Shown: positions 1-5,458 of the stretch, one piece after another
Numbering within the stretch: the first letter of the stretch is position 1
How the letters are laid out: the number at the start of each line of letters is the position of its first letter
NCBI GenBank assembly: GCA_017398105.1
Contig: JAFQHF010000092.1
Coordinates: forward strand, 1 to 16,628
Length of the DNA: 16,628 bases
DNA from: Oscillospiraceae bacterium
GTDB lineage: Bacteria > Bacillota_A > Clostridia > Oscillospirales > Oscillospiraceae
Direction: 5' to 3'
Translations under genes and position numbers: made by a program
Notes under the pieces: generated by a model
Database searches by the model: none
What the model was told of the DNA's origin: nothing
The model's input: the letters and a program-made list of their open reading frames with translations, nothing else

Positions 1-696
1 GAGATCGATATAAAAATCGTCGCCGCCCACATTAAGGTGATACTGATTGCCGAGGAAAGCAAAGCCGGTTCCCAACTCCAAAAGGAGCTTCGTTACGTCT
101 TTTACGAGAGCCTGCTCAATGTCCCGTTCCACCATATCTTCCTTGAACGGAATGAAGTCAAAGATATATGGGTCTTTCATCGTCTGCACAGCCAGCTCGC
201 TCTGCGGGGCAGGAAGCCGATTTTCAAAATTGCTTATCTTATCAGCGACTGCCTGACGCTGATAAAGCCCACTTTCAATCTGATGAACCAGAACGCTGTG
301 AGACCAGCCGTTCTCAGCCGTTTTACGGATATACCACTCACGCTGTTCGGGCGTTTTTACTTTATCCAGGATCGCCGTATTATGCGACCACGGAATTTGT
401 GCAGACACCGTCTGCACAAATTCCTCGTCCTCGTAAGTGGCGGCGAACTTTGCCATGTATTTGAGATTTCGGACGGAGTATCCTTTGGCATCGGGAAAAG
501 CGAGCTTGATGTCGGCGGCAAGATTCTCGATGAACTTGTTGCCCCAGGACTTGTGCTCGTTGATGAGCCGCCCAATGCCGTGATAGAGCATAATCAGCTC
601 CTTGTTGACACTCAGCGTTGCTTTGTATTGCGCCTGCTTGATTTCCTGCTTGACCGTCTGAACCAAGTTCAGGTATTCATTACTGTTCATTAACAT
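1..696 (-). CDS. DUF1016 / YhcG-type PDDEXK nuclease-domain protein, 3' end missing
   Basis: This reads leftward through the window edge, giving 232 residues with no stop. The N-terminal part is the DUF1016 helical region (residues about 1-170, including NKFIENLAADIK, YSVRNLKYMAKF and the IPWSHN motif). The start of the C-terminal PDDEXK nuclease domain follows (GTGFAFLGNQYHL, then VGGDDFYIDL, where the Asp of DFYIDL corresponds to the nuclease Asp). The ExK part lies outside the window. The start at 696 is chosen because AGGAGGG (710-704) sits 7 nt upstream; a second ATG lies two codons on. The gene follows the small XRE regulator by 15 nt, so the two form one operon. YhcG-family proteins are found on mobile elements and near restriction-modification loci. 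DNA cleavage or a defence role is inference here. Confidence 0.9.
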   Translation of the reverse strand, partial: MLMNSNEYLNLVQTVKQEIKQAQYKATLSVNKELIMLYHGIGRLINEHKSWGNKFIENLAADIKLAFPDAKGYSVRNLKYMAKFAATYEDEEFVQTVSAQIPWSHNTAILDKVKTPEQREWYIRKTAENGWSHSVLVHQIESGLYQRQAVADKISNFENRLPAPQSELAVQTMKDPYIFDFIPFKEDMVERDIEQALVKDVTKLLLELGTGFAFLGNQYHLNVGGDDFYIDL

Positions 697-711
697 TTTC
701 AAACCCTCCTG

Positions 712-948
712 TTATTCCATCGGTTCCATGCAGTCCACGGAATTGCCATCTTTAATAAAGCTCATCATATCGCCAGCATCGCAATCAAGTACATCGGCAA
801 TTCTCATCAGAACAGAGAGTGCGACTTCTTGATTTCGTCCAAGTTTGGTAAACGTAGCGGGAGCAATACCGGCGAGCCTGCGAAGCTCCACCTTGCTCAT
901 TTCCCGTTCGGCAAGCATAACCCATAATTTTTTATAACTGACTTTCAT
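712..948 (-). CDS. Small XRE-family (Cro/C1-type) transcriptional regulator
   Basis: This 78-residue protein is almost entirely one helix-turn-helix domain. The segment EMSKVELRRLAGIAPATF contains the first helices and recognition region, followed by LSVLMRIADVLDCDAGDMM, the usual end of this short XRE type. The start at 948 is preferred over an upstream GTG at 957 because GAGGTG (960-955) lies 6 nt before the ATG at 948, and the GTG itself falls inside that ribosome binding site. It is the first gene of a two-gene leftward operon with the DUF1016 nuclease and probably represses its own promoter. A consensus promoter lies just upstream. The target is not visible from the sequence. Confidence 0.85.
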   Translation of the reverse strand: MKVSYKKLWVMLAEREMSKVELRRLAGIAPATFTKLGRNQEVALSVLMRIADVLDCDAGDMMSFIKDGNSVDCMEPME

Positions 949-992
949 ATCCAACACCTCACAGACCGTAGGTTTATTTTGCTTGTTTTTAT

Positions 993-1022
993 ATTATACC
1001 ACAAAAAATCCTGCTTGAACAA
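993..1022 (-). promoter_or_regulatory. Sigma-A-type promoter of the leftward XRE/DUF1016 operon
   Basis: On the minus strand, TTGTTC (1022-1017) is followed after 18 nt by a perfect TATAAT (998-993), about 45 nt upstream of the XRE start codon at 948. The surrounding DNA is very AT-rich. Confidence 0.7.
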
Positions 1023-1061
1023 TGAATTTTCAAAAATATTCGTGCTTTTTCATTTTTCTTT

Positions 1062-1092
1062 TTGAGAAGTTGAACTGAAATCGTGATATAAT
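1062..1092 (+). promoter_or_regulatory. Possible rightward promoter in the divergent intergenic region
   Basis: TTGAGA (1062-1067) and a perfect TATAAT (1087-1092) are separated by 19 nt, longer than ideal. A better -35, TTGAAC at 1070, is only 11 nt from the -10. If active, the promoter would transcribe the hairpin-rich leader and then the XRE gene at 1329. Confidence 0.4.
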
Positions 1093-1097
1093 ATTAT

Positions 1098-1258
1098 GCG
1101 AGGCGTTTGCGGTGAGTGGGCTTATCCATAATCGTCTCGCAGTATGCAAGGAAATAACGCTTGCAACTCAAAACCAGACCCTTAGCGACATCTTATTTAC
1201 GCTAAAAACTAAGAATATTTGCACAAAGCGTAAAATCCTGTAATATCCTGTCGGATTA
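1098..1258 (+). ncRNA. Hairpin-rich leader upstream of the XRE gene, candidate cis-regulatory RNA
   Basis: No gene is visible in this stretch, but several inverted repeats follow one another. GCGAGGCG (1098-1105) pairs with CGTCTCGC (1133-1140) with one G-U pair. TGCAAG (1145-1150) pairs with CTTGCA (1160-1165). TTAGCG (1182-1187) pairs with CGCTAA (1200-1205). ATCC (1245-1248) pairs with GGAT (1253-1256) around a TGTC loop. It lies between the possible promoter at 1062-1092 and the one at 1278-1307. A structured leader or small RNA is inferred from these repeats only. DNA operators for the two XRE proteins are an alternative. Confidence 0.35.
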
Positions 1259-1277
1259 AGCGTAAGCCCTTGGGTTA

Positions 1278-1307
1278 TTGAAACCGCCTTTTCGCCTACA
1301 ATATATA
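1278..1307 (+). promoter_or_regulatory. Candidate promoter directly upstream of the XRE gene
   Basis: TTGAAA (1278-1283) is followed after 18 nt by TATATA (1302-1307). Transcription would begin around 1314, only about 15 nt before the chosen GTG start at 1329, leaving just enough room for the ribosome binding site. Confidence 0.45.
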
Positions 1308-1328
1308 GTGGGATAGGTGGTGAGGCAA

Positions 1329-1643
1329 GTGGACACTAAGTTTATTCGTGATAGGATTACGCAGTTAAGGATGCAGAAGGGTGTGTCCGAATATAAAATG
1401 AGTTATGACCTTGGGCATAGCCGCAGTTACATATACAATATTTCTTCCGGTAAATCGTTGCCTCCTATGGCGGAGTTCCTTGACATCTGTGAGTACCTTG
1501 GAGTGACGCCAAGTGACTTTTTCAACGATTCCTTTCAGAACCCCATCCTGGTTCAATCTGCCGTGGAGGAAATCAAGAAACTCGACGACGATGATTTAAT
1601 GCTTGTGATAAGCAATGTGCGTCGGCTGAACAAAGACAAATAA
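1329..1643 (+). CDS. XRE-family helix-turn-helix regulator
   Basis: This 104-residue DNA-binding protein has an N-terminal helix-turn-helix (residues about 5-65). It carries the set VSEYKMSYDLGHSRSYIYNI, SSGKSLPPMAEF and ICEYLGVTPSDFF typical of a mobile-element XRE family common in Clostridia. The tail (VEEIKKLDDDDLMLVISNV) is the short helical region often found after this domain. The GTG at 1329 (MDTKFIRDRI) is chosen because this family begins at that point and AGGTGG/GTGAGG lies just upstream. An in-frame GTG at 1317 would be too close to the promoter. The gene is divergent from the leftward XRE/DUF1016 operon, so cross-regulation between the two is plausible but not shown. A strong terminator follows. 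Confidence 0.85.
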   Translation: MDTKFIRDRITQLRMQKGVSEYKMSYDLGHSRSYIYNISSGKSLPPMAEFLDICEYLGVTPSDFFNDSFQNPILVQSAVEEIKKLDDDDLMLVISNVRRLNKDK

Positions 1644-1678
1644 CCCATCTTCTTTGCCGACATTCTTTCCGACAAGAG

Positions 1679-1726
1679 AAGACCGTAAGGCATCGGCATA
1701 TTTCCCGATGTTTTGCGGTCTTTTTT
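1679..1726 (+). terminator. Rho-independent terminator after the XRE gene
   Basis: An 18-bp stem pairs 1679-1696 (starting AAGACCG, ending CATCGG) with 1705-1722 (CCGATG to CGGTCTT), with three G-U pairs and an 8-nt loop. A run of T ends at 1726. A TATAAT just after it (1730-1735) may serve the next gene, but no matching -35 is seen. Confidence 0.85.
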
Positions 1727-1771
1727 CGATATAATATAGAAAATTCAAATGAAAAAGGAGGAATTGGCGTT

Positions 1772-3184
1772 ATGGCTAATTTATTTGGCGGTTTCCTCAA
1801 AAAGATTGAGAAGCCACAATCCGTTCATCCCCCGTCCGTTTCACAGGGCTTTTCCCAGTATGAGGATGAATACATTACATACTGCATCGAGCAGGAAAAG
1901 ACGATCAGTGAACTGGAGGCGGGGCTGCACACAAGTGATGACCCGGAGGTAATTGCAAAGCAGGCACTTGTGGCGGCGTGTGCATTTTATGGTGCTGACT
2001 GGTCAGGCATTATCGAGCTGGATTTGGAACTCAACATCTGGGCTTCCGGTTGGTGGCACAACGCCGATCCCAACGTAAAAGAATTGGAAAAACTGCAAGA
2101 GTTTGAAAATTTGATGATTATGCCAAGCATCGTTGATGCAATCAAAAAGCAGAAGCCCATTATAATTTACGATGTTGAGGACATTGCAAGATCATCTCCG
2201 AAAGAGTACCAGGTGTATAAACGGCTTGACGTTCGCTCTTTAATTGCCGTACCTTTCGGGCCGAACCCGATGGGATTTTTAGCTGTCCGAAATCCCCAAA
2301 AGTATAACAATCGGACAAGCACTCTCAATATCCTTGCCTACGTTCTTCATCGTGCCATTGCCCAGAAGAACACTATGGAAAGAGTCAGAATGGCTCTTAC
2401 GCCGGATGAAATCAAGACCGACAACGACGTTATTATCAACTTCTTCGGAGGAATGGAAATCACAACGTCAGCAGGCGTATGGAAAGACCAGGACTTCAAC
2501 TCTCCCAAAAGCAGCCGTGCTGTTGCGTACATTATGCTCAACAGAAAAACGGCTCACTCTGCGTTGGCTATCGCAGATGCCTTATATCCCGAAGACGGTT
2601 CTGACATTGACATTATAAACAAGAACATCCGTGGTTATATTTACCGCTTCAGAAAGTCGTTTGAGCCGATCTGCAAGAACAAGCTCATAGAATATACCTC
2701 AAACGGCTATAGATTGAATCCGTCAGCGAACGTAATGAGCGACCTGCAGAAGTTTGAGAAACTGTGGAAGCAGGTACAAAAGGACATTCCTATTCCGCAA
2801 AAAGTCCACTCCTTGAAGCACGCAATCAAGCTATACAAGGGTCACGTCCTGGGGGCTGCCTGTGATGACCATTGGATTGTCGGCATAGCTACAGATTATA
2901 AAATGAAGTACATTGCTATGGTTAATGAGCTATTATCCATCCTTGCCGATTTTGAAGATTACGACGGCATCCATCACTTTGCGACACAGGCGTTGAAGCT
3001 CGTGCCCGAAAATGTAAGGGCACAATATTGGCTTGTTTATGCCATCTACCATTCAAGTGCCGTGGTGCTCGCAAAGCGGGAAATAGAGATAGCTAAAAAC
3101 CGTCTGACCTCGGAAGAATTTGACACGCTCCAGAAATTCATCTGCAAGGACGAATCGCTCCCATACGGGCAACTGTTTGATTAA
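1772..3184 (+). CDS. GAF - winged-helix - BTAD (SARP-like) transcriptional regulator
   Basis: This 470-residue regulator shows three parts. Residues about 55-195 look like a GAF sensor domain (ACAFYGADWSGIIELDL, then RSLIAVPFGPNPMGFLAVRN). Residues about 221-318 look like an OmpR/PhoB-type winged helix (INFFGGMEITTSAGVW, RGYIYRFRKSFEPICKN, LIEYTSNGYRL). Residues about 322-460 look like a helical bacterial transcriptional activator domain, BTAD (KLYKGHVLG, FATQALKLVPENVRAQYWLV). Winged helix plus BTAD is the SARP arrangement. GAF domains sense small ligands or redox state, but the ligand here is unknown. The AGGAGG at 1756-1761 lies 10 nt before the ATG. The gene is monocistronic: a terminator follows, then an array of 11-bp-spaced repeats that fits a SARP operator. 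It probably controls the element in response to a cytoplasmic signal. The domain calls come from reading the protein, without a profile search. Confidence 0.8.
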   Translation: MANLFGGFLKKIEKPQSVHPPSVSQGFSQYEDEYITYCIEQEKTISELEAGLHTSDDPEVIAKQALVAACAFYGADWSGIIELDLELNIWASGWWHNADPNVKELEKLQEFENLMIMPSIVDAIKKQKPIIIYDVEDIARSSPKEYQVYKRLDVRSLIAVPFGPNPMGFLAVRNPQKYNNRTSTLNILAYVLHRAIAQKNTMERVRMALTPDEIKTDNDVIINFFGGMEITTSAGVWKDQDFNSPKSSRAVAYIMLNRKTAHSALAIADALYPEDGSDIDIINKNIRGYIYRFRKSFEPICKNKLIEYTSNGYRLNPSANVMSDLQKFEKLWKQVQKDIPIPQKVHSLKHAIKLYKGHVLGAACDDHWIVGIATDYKMKYIAMVNELLSILADFEDYDGIHHFATQALKLVPENVRAQYWLVYAIYHSSAVVLAKREIEIAKNRLTSEEFDTLQKFICKDESLPYGQLFD

Positions 3185-3199
3185 AATCAGGCGATTTTT

Positions 3200-3271
3200 G
3201 ATGCCGTGAAAAGGCATCCCTTTCATTAGAGGGTACGAACCCCGAAAAAGGTTCGTACCCTCTGTTTTTTT
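3200..3271 (+). terminator. Strong terminator after the SARP-like gene
   Basis: A perfect 14-bp stem, AGAGGGTACGAACC (3228-3241) with GGTTCGTACCCTCT (3250-3263), has an 8-nt loop and a seven-T run (3265-3271). A smaller hairpin, GATGCC/GGCATC (3200-3218), precedes it. Confidence 0.92.
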
Positions 3272-3284
3272 GTCGAAAAATGAC

Positions 3285-3413
3285 CATTTGACTTTCATGC
3301 GACACCCTATGCGACTTTCGTGCGACACCTCTTTTCGCCATTTGACTCTCATTTGACGCAAACAGGGGTCATTTGACTCCCATGCGACACTCATGCCACT
3401 TTCATGCGACACC
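3285..3413. repeat. Array of ten 11-bp-phased direct repeats, candidate SARP operator
   Basis: Ten copies of a CAT(TT or GC)GAC octamer start at 3285, 3296, 3308, 3319, 3339, 3350, 3370, 3381, 3392 and 3403. Successive spacings are 11, 12, 11, 20, 11, 20, 11, 11 and 11 bp. The variants are CATTTGAC (four), CATGCGAC (three), TATGCGAC, CGTGCGAC and CATGCCAC; between units the filler is mostly three bases such as TTT, ACC or TCC. The copies lie on one face of the helix. SARP proteins are known to bind direct repeats with 11-bp periodicity, and a SARP-like gene ends 100 bp upstream. A weak -10-like TAAATT (3416-3421) lies just after the last copy. Binding is inferred. Iterons are an alternative. 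Confidence 0.75.
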
Positions 3414-3472
3414 CGTAAATTAGCCTTTAAGGGCAAAAGCTCTTAAAACTGATTTACGGGGGTTTTAATTTT
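3412..3472 (+). terminator. Long hairpin after the repeat array, possible terminator or attenuator
   Basis: CCCGTAAATTAG (3412-3423) pairs with CTGATTTACGGG (3449-3460). The helix continues as TTTAAGGGC (3426-3434) with GCTCTTAAA (3439-3447) around an AAAA tetraloop. Together this makes 21 bp with a two-to-one internal bulge. The stem is followed by an interrupted T tract (3463-3472), so termination may be partial. Confidence 0.6.
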
Positions 3473-3494
3473 GAACCGAAATACATTCCTTGAC

Positions 3495-3536
3495 AGGGGT
3501 GCTTTTGCAAAATGCAGAAGCACCCCTTGTTTTTTT
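3495..3536 (+). terminator. Rho-independent terminator or attenuator upstream of the sigma-like gene
   Basis: AGGGGTGCTTTTGC (3495-3508) pairs with GCAGAAGCACCCCT (3514-3527) with one G-U pair and a 5-nt loop, followed by seven T (3530-3536). No convincing promoter lies between it and the next gene at 3631, so it may attenuate a transcript that starts upstream. Confidence 0.8.
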
Positions 3537-3568
3537 GCCCTCCGCTGCAGGGTACACGCTCCTCGTTC

Positions 3569-3623
3569 TCCTCCGAGCTGGAATTTGACTTTATCCAAAA
3601 TCAAATTTCAGAAATTCGGAGGA
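3569..3623 (+). promoter_or_regulatory. Leader structure that would hide the ribosome binding site of the sigma-like gene
   Basis: TCCTCCGA (3569-3576) is a perfect complement of TCGGAGGA (3616-3623), which contains the GGAGG Shine-Dalgarno of the gene at 3631. The two arms enclose a second stem, GGAATTTGA (3580-3588) with TCAAATTTC (3601-3609), so the helices can stack. In this fold translation would be low unless something opens it. The pairing is seen directly; regulation by it is inferred. Confidence 0.6.
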
Positions 3624-3630
3624 AACACAA

Positions 3631-4113
3631 ATGTTTAACAAATCAAGTATCTACCTGCTCAACAAGAGAGACCCGGATGCCATCGTGTATCCGTCTGCGA
3701 CCGGTGAGATCGTCCGCATCACCCGTGAGGATTTTCCGAGTGAGGAGGAATTTCTCGCTTTCAAGAAATGGTCGGATGAAAACTTCCACAAAGAGGACAA
3801 CCGTGATGTTGTTGAGGACAAGCACCGCATTTCCATTGACGGGCTTTCCGAGGCGGCATTGGCTGTCCCGTCTGACGACGTGATTCTGGAACAACGCCAG
3901 CTCCGTGCCGAAAAGCGCAGGGCTGCGTCCGAAATGGTCATCAAGCTCAAAGACAAGCTGACGGAAATCCAGTTCCGCAGGCTTTGGATGTACCACGTTG
4001 ATGGCAAGACAGAGGAGGAAATTGCGGCGATTGAGGGCGTGGCACAGCAGCAGGTTTCCAAGGCTATCATCGCCGCAGAGAAAAAAATAAAAAAATTTTC
4101 GTCGGGAACGTAA
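3631..4113 (+). CDS. Sigma-70 region-4-like small protein
   Basis: This 160-residue protein has a C-terminal helix-turn-helix like sigma factor region 4 (residues about 108-152: LKDKLTEIQFRRLWMYHVDG, then KTEEEIAAIEGVAQQQVSKA). Region 2, the core -10 recognition domain, is not recognisable. The N-terminal half begins SSIYLLNKRDPDAIVYPS and is acidic. Proteins of this kind are frequent on Clostridia integrative elements and are usually annotated as sigma-70 family proteins, but whether they act as sigma factors is unproven. GGAGG (3618-3622) is 8 nt before the ATG and is predicted to be sequestered in a hairpin. The gene ends in two A7 runs. It sits downstream of the SARP-like gene and its repeat array, so it may be the regulated target. 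Confidence 0.75.
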   Translation: MFNKSSIYLLNKRDPDAIVYPSATGEIVRITREDFPSEEEFLAFKKWSDENFHKEDNRDVVEDKHRISIDGLSEAALAVPSDDVILEQRQLRAEKRRAASEMVIKLKDKLTEIQFRRLWMYHVDGKTEEEIAAIEGVAQQQVSKAIIAAEKKIKKFSSGT

Positions 4114-4207
4114 AAACAGGGTGTAAAAACGCCCCCAAAAAGATGATAGGTGAAGGGACATAATTCTGAAGCTCCTTTCTCATATCGGAAAGCAACAGTT
4201 CCGGCAT
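4067..4207 (-). CDS. Doubtful 46-residue ORF with a good ribosome binding site
   Basis: On the minus strand AAGGAG (4219-4214) lies 6 nt before ATG (4207-4205). The peptide begins MPELLLSDMRKELQNYV, continues with a hydrophobic stretch (IIFLGAFLHPVFTF) and ends at 4067. It overlaps the 3' end of the sigma-like gene by 47 bp on the opposite strand. I do not recognise it. It may be a chance ORF opposite a structured RNA or an untranslated region. Confidence 0.2.
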   Translation of the reverse strand: MPELLLSDMRKELQNYVPSPIIFLGAFLHPVFTFPTKIFLFFSLRR

Positions 4208-4259
4208 GAAAGGCTCCTTGAAAATTGCATAGCCACTCATCAGATACGTTCCTGTGTAC

Positions 4260-4540
4260 CACGAGCTACGGCAGGGTGAGCGCCACGACCCGCATAAGCG
4301 GCGAGCGATCAATCACCACAACCTGCGAGATTCGGCTTGCTACCGAACCGGCGATGACGGACACAGGGCTAACGATACTTCTGTAACTCGCAGCCCGGCC
4401 ACAAAGAAGGCGGGGAGGTTAGATTCCTATGGAACGGCTTCGCAAGCCGTCGTCTGGTGAGTCCCGCTACCGGGGGACGGGATAAATACGGTAACTACTA
4501 AAATCATTCGGAAGCGGACAGCTTCGGCGGTTCGCTTCTT
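4260..4540 (+). ncRNA. Candidate structured RNA (or DNA processing site) before the ParB-like gene
   Basis: The 4114-4564 gap holds no rightward gene but many inverted repeats. CCGC-ATAA-GCGG lies at 4290-4301. CTGCGAG (4323-4329) pairs at long range with CTCGCAG (4387-4393), enclosing TTCGG/CCGAA (4331-4347). CCCGGCC (4394-4400) pairs with GGCGGGG (4409-4415) with one mismatch. ACGGCTT-CGC-AAGCCGT lies at 4434-4450. GTCCC/GGGAC lies at 4461-4478. GAAGCG (4511-4516) pairs with CGCTTC (4533-4538), in competition with GCTTC at 4521. The region looks more GC-rich than its flanks. It could be a cis-regulatory RNA, a trans-acting RNA, or an oriT or partition site. I cannot name a family. Confidence 0.45.
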
Positions 4541-4564
4541 TACATAGCGTATAAGGAGGGCACT

Positions 4565-5458
4565 ATGGAATTAAGGATAGACAAGGAATTTGAAAGCAGG
4601 ATTCCACCACTCACCGATGATGAGTTCCGGCAGCTTGAAGAAAACATCTTAGCCGACGGGGTTATCATCAGCCCCATTATCGTATGGGGCAGCGTAATCA
4701 TCGACGGACATAACCGTTTCCGTATCGTGGAGAAACACCCCCACATCGGATTTACCACCTGCGAGCGTAATTTCAACGACCGCCATGAAGCGATTGCCTG
4801 GATTTGCAAAAACCAGCTCGGTCGCAGAAACCTTACCTTTCAGCAGAAGAAATACCTGATCGGTAAGCAGTATGAGTCGGAGAAAGCATCGCATGGTGGA
4901 GACCGAAAAAGCAGTGAAGTAAAATCAAGTTCCCAAGTTGGGAACTTGATTTCTTCGGAAAAGACCTGTGAAAGAATTGCAGGCGAAAACGGCATCAGCA
5001 AGAACTCCGTTCTTCGTGCCGAGGTTTTCTCAAAGGCTGTGGACATTGCCGATGAGATTGACCCAGGTATCCGTTCGGAAATTCTTGCAGGCAGGCTCAA
5101 ACCCACGCAAGAGGAGGTTCAGGCTCTTACAAGGGCTGCCCCCGAAGAAAGACCGGCACTTGTTGAGGAGCTGCGGAAACCACCGGAAGAAAAAAGGAAG
5201 GTGCTGCCGGAAAGAAATCTGCTGACATTGGAACAGATTGCGGCAGAGCTGCCCGACGAGAACAGCAGGGTTTCACCGGAAAGTATGCTCTATGAATTGG
5301 AGGATGCCCTGGATACCTTTACTTTCCGCTGGTCGGTATGCCTTAGCCACAACAGGGACTACTTTTCCGCAGAGGAACACCGCACAAAAATCAATCAGCT
5401 CGCAGAGAACGGGTTGGATTATCTTAATCAAATACTTAAAGGAGAAATTCCGTTATGA
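4565..5458 (+). CDS. ParB-like nuclease-fold / KorB-type DNA-binding protein
   Basis: This 297-residue protein has an N-terminal ParB/sulfiredoxin-like domain. Residues 15-60 hold PLTDDEFRQLEENILADGV and IIDGHNRFRI, where DGHNR (47-51) is the counterpart of the ParB GHRR-type box. A GGDRKS motif (111-116) follows, then a helix-turn-helix region (about 132-158: KTCERIAGENGISKNSVLRA). The C-terminal third is acidic and helical. Such proteins are common on plasmids and integrative elements and may act in partition, replication or gene control; which applies here is unknown. AGGAGGG (4554-4560) precedes the ATG. Codons 120-130 contain a perfect 31-nt palindrome. The stop overlaps the next start (ATGA), so the two ParB-like proteins are coupled and probably work together. 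Confidence 0.85.
   Translation: MELRIDKEFESRIPPLTDDEFRQLEENILADGVIISPIIVWGSVIIDGHNRFRIVEKHPHIGFTTCERNFNDRHEAIAWICKNQLGRRNLTFQQKKYLIGKQYESEKASHGGDRKSSEVKSSSQVGNLISSEKTCERIAGENGISKNSVLRAEVFSKAVDIADEIDPGIRSEILAGRLKPTQEEVQALTRAAPEERPALVEELRKPPEEKRKVLPERNLLTLEQIAAELPDENSRVSPESMLYELEDALDTFTFRWSVCLSHNRDYFSAEEHRTKINQLAENGLDYLNQILKGEIPL
4922..4952. repeat. Perfect 31-nt palindrome inside the ParB-like gene
   Basis: AAATCAAGTTCCCAA (4922-4936) and its exact complement TTGGGAACTTGATTT (4938-4952) flank a single G. It encodes residues 120-130 (KSSSQVGNLIS), between the ParB-like domain and the helix-turn-helix. It could be a binding site for the protein itself, an RNA hairpin with no usable loop unless the centre opens, or the trace of a small palindromic insertion. 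Confidence 0.9.

Noticed and set aside
37..693. A rightward ORF of 218 residues at the left edge
   Set aside because: The opposite strand encodes a clear DUF1016 protein with a good start and ribosome binding site, so this is its antisense shadow.
3271..3277. TGTCGAA, a Spo0A-box-like heptamer just before the array
   Set aside because: A heptamer is expected about twice by chance in a window of this size on both strands, and this one overlaps the terminator tail in a mobile element.
3285..3413. A CRISPR-like array
   Set aside because: The repeat unit is 11 bp with no unique spacers of constant length, and no cas genes are present. The helical phasing fits an operator better.
3053..3436. A leftward ORF of 127 residues across the repeat array, with recurring peptides such as VSHES
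   Set aside because: It has no convincing ribosome binding site, crosses a strong terminator and runs antisense to the end of the SARP-like gene. The peptide repeats follow from the DNA repeats.
3490..3495. TTGACA as a -35 box for the sigma-like gene
   Set aside because: No -10 sequence lies 16-19 nt downstream, and the box overlaps the left arm of a terminator hairpin.
4417..4430. GGTTAGATTCC-like sequence resembling a tRNA T arm
   Set aside because: The flanking bases do not form an acceptor stem, anticodon arm or CCA end, and the bases pair better as a small TTCC-TAT-GGAA hairpin.
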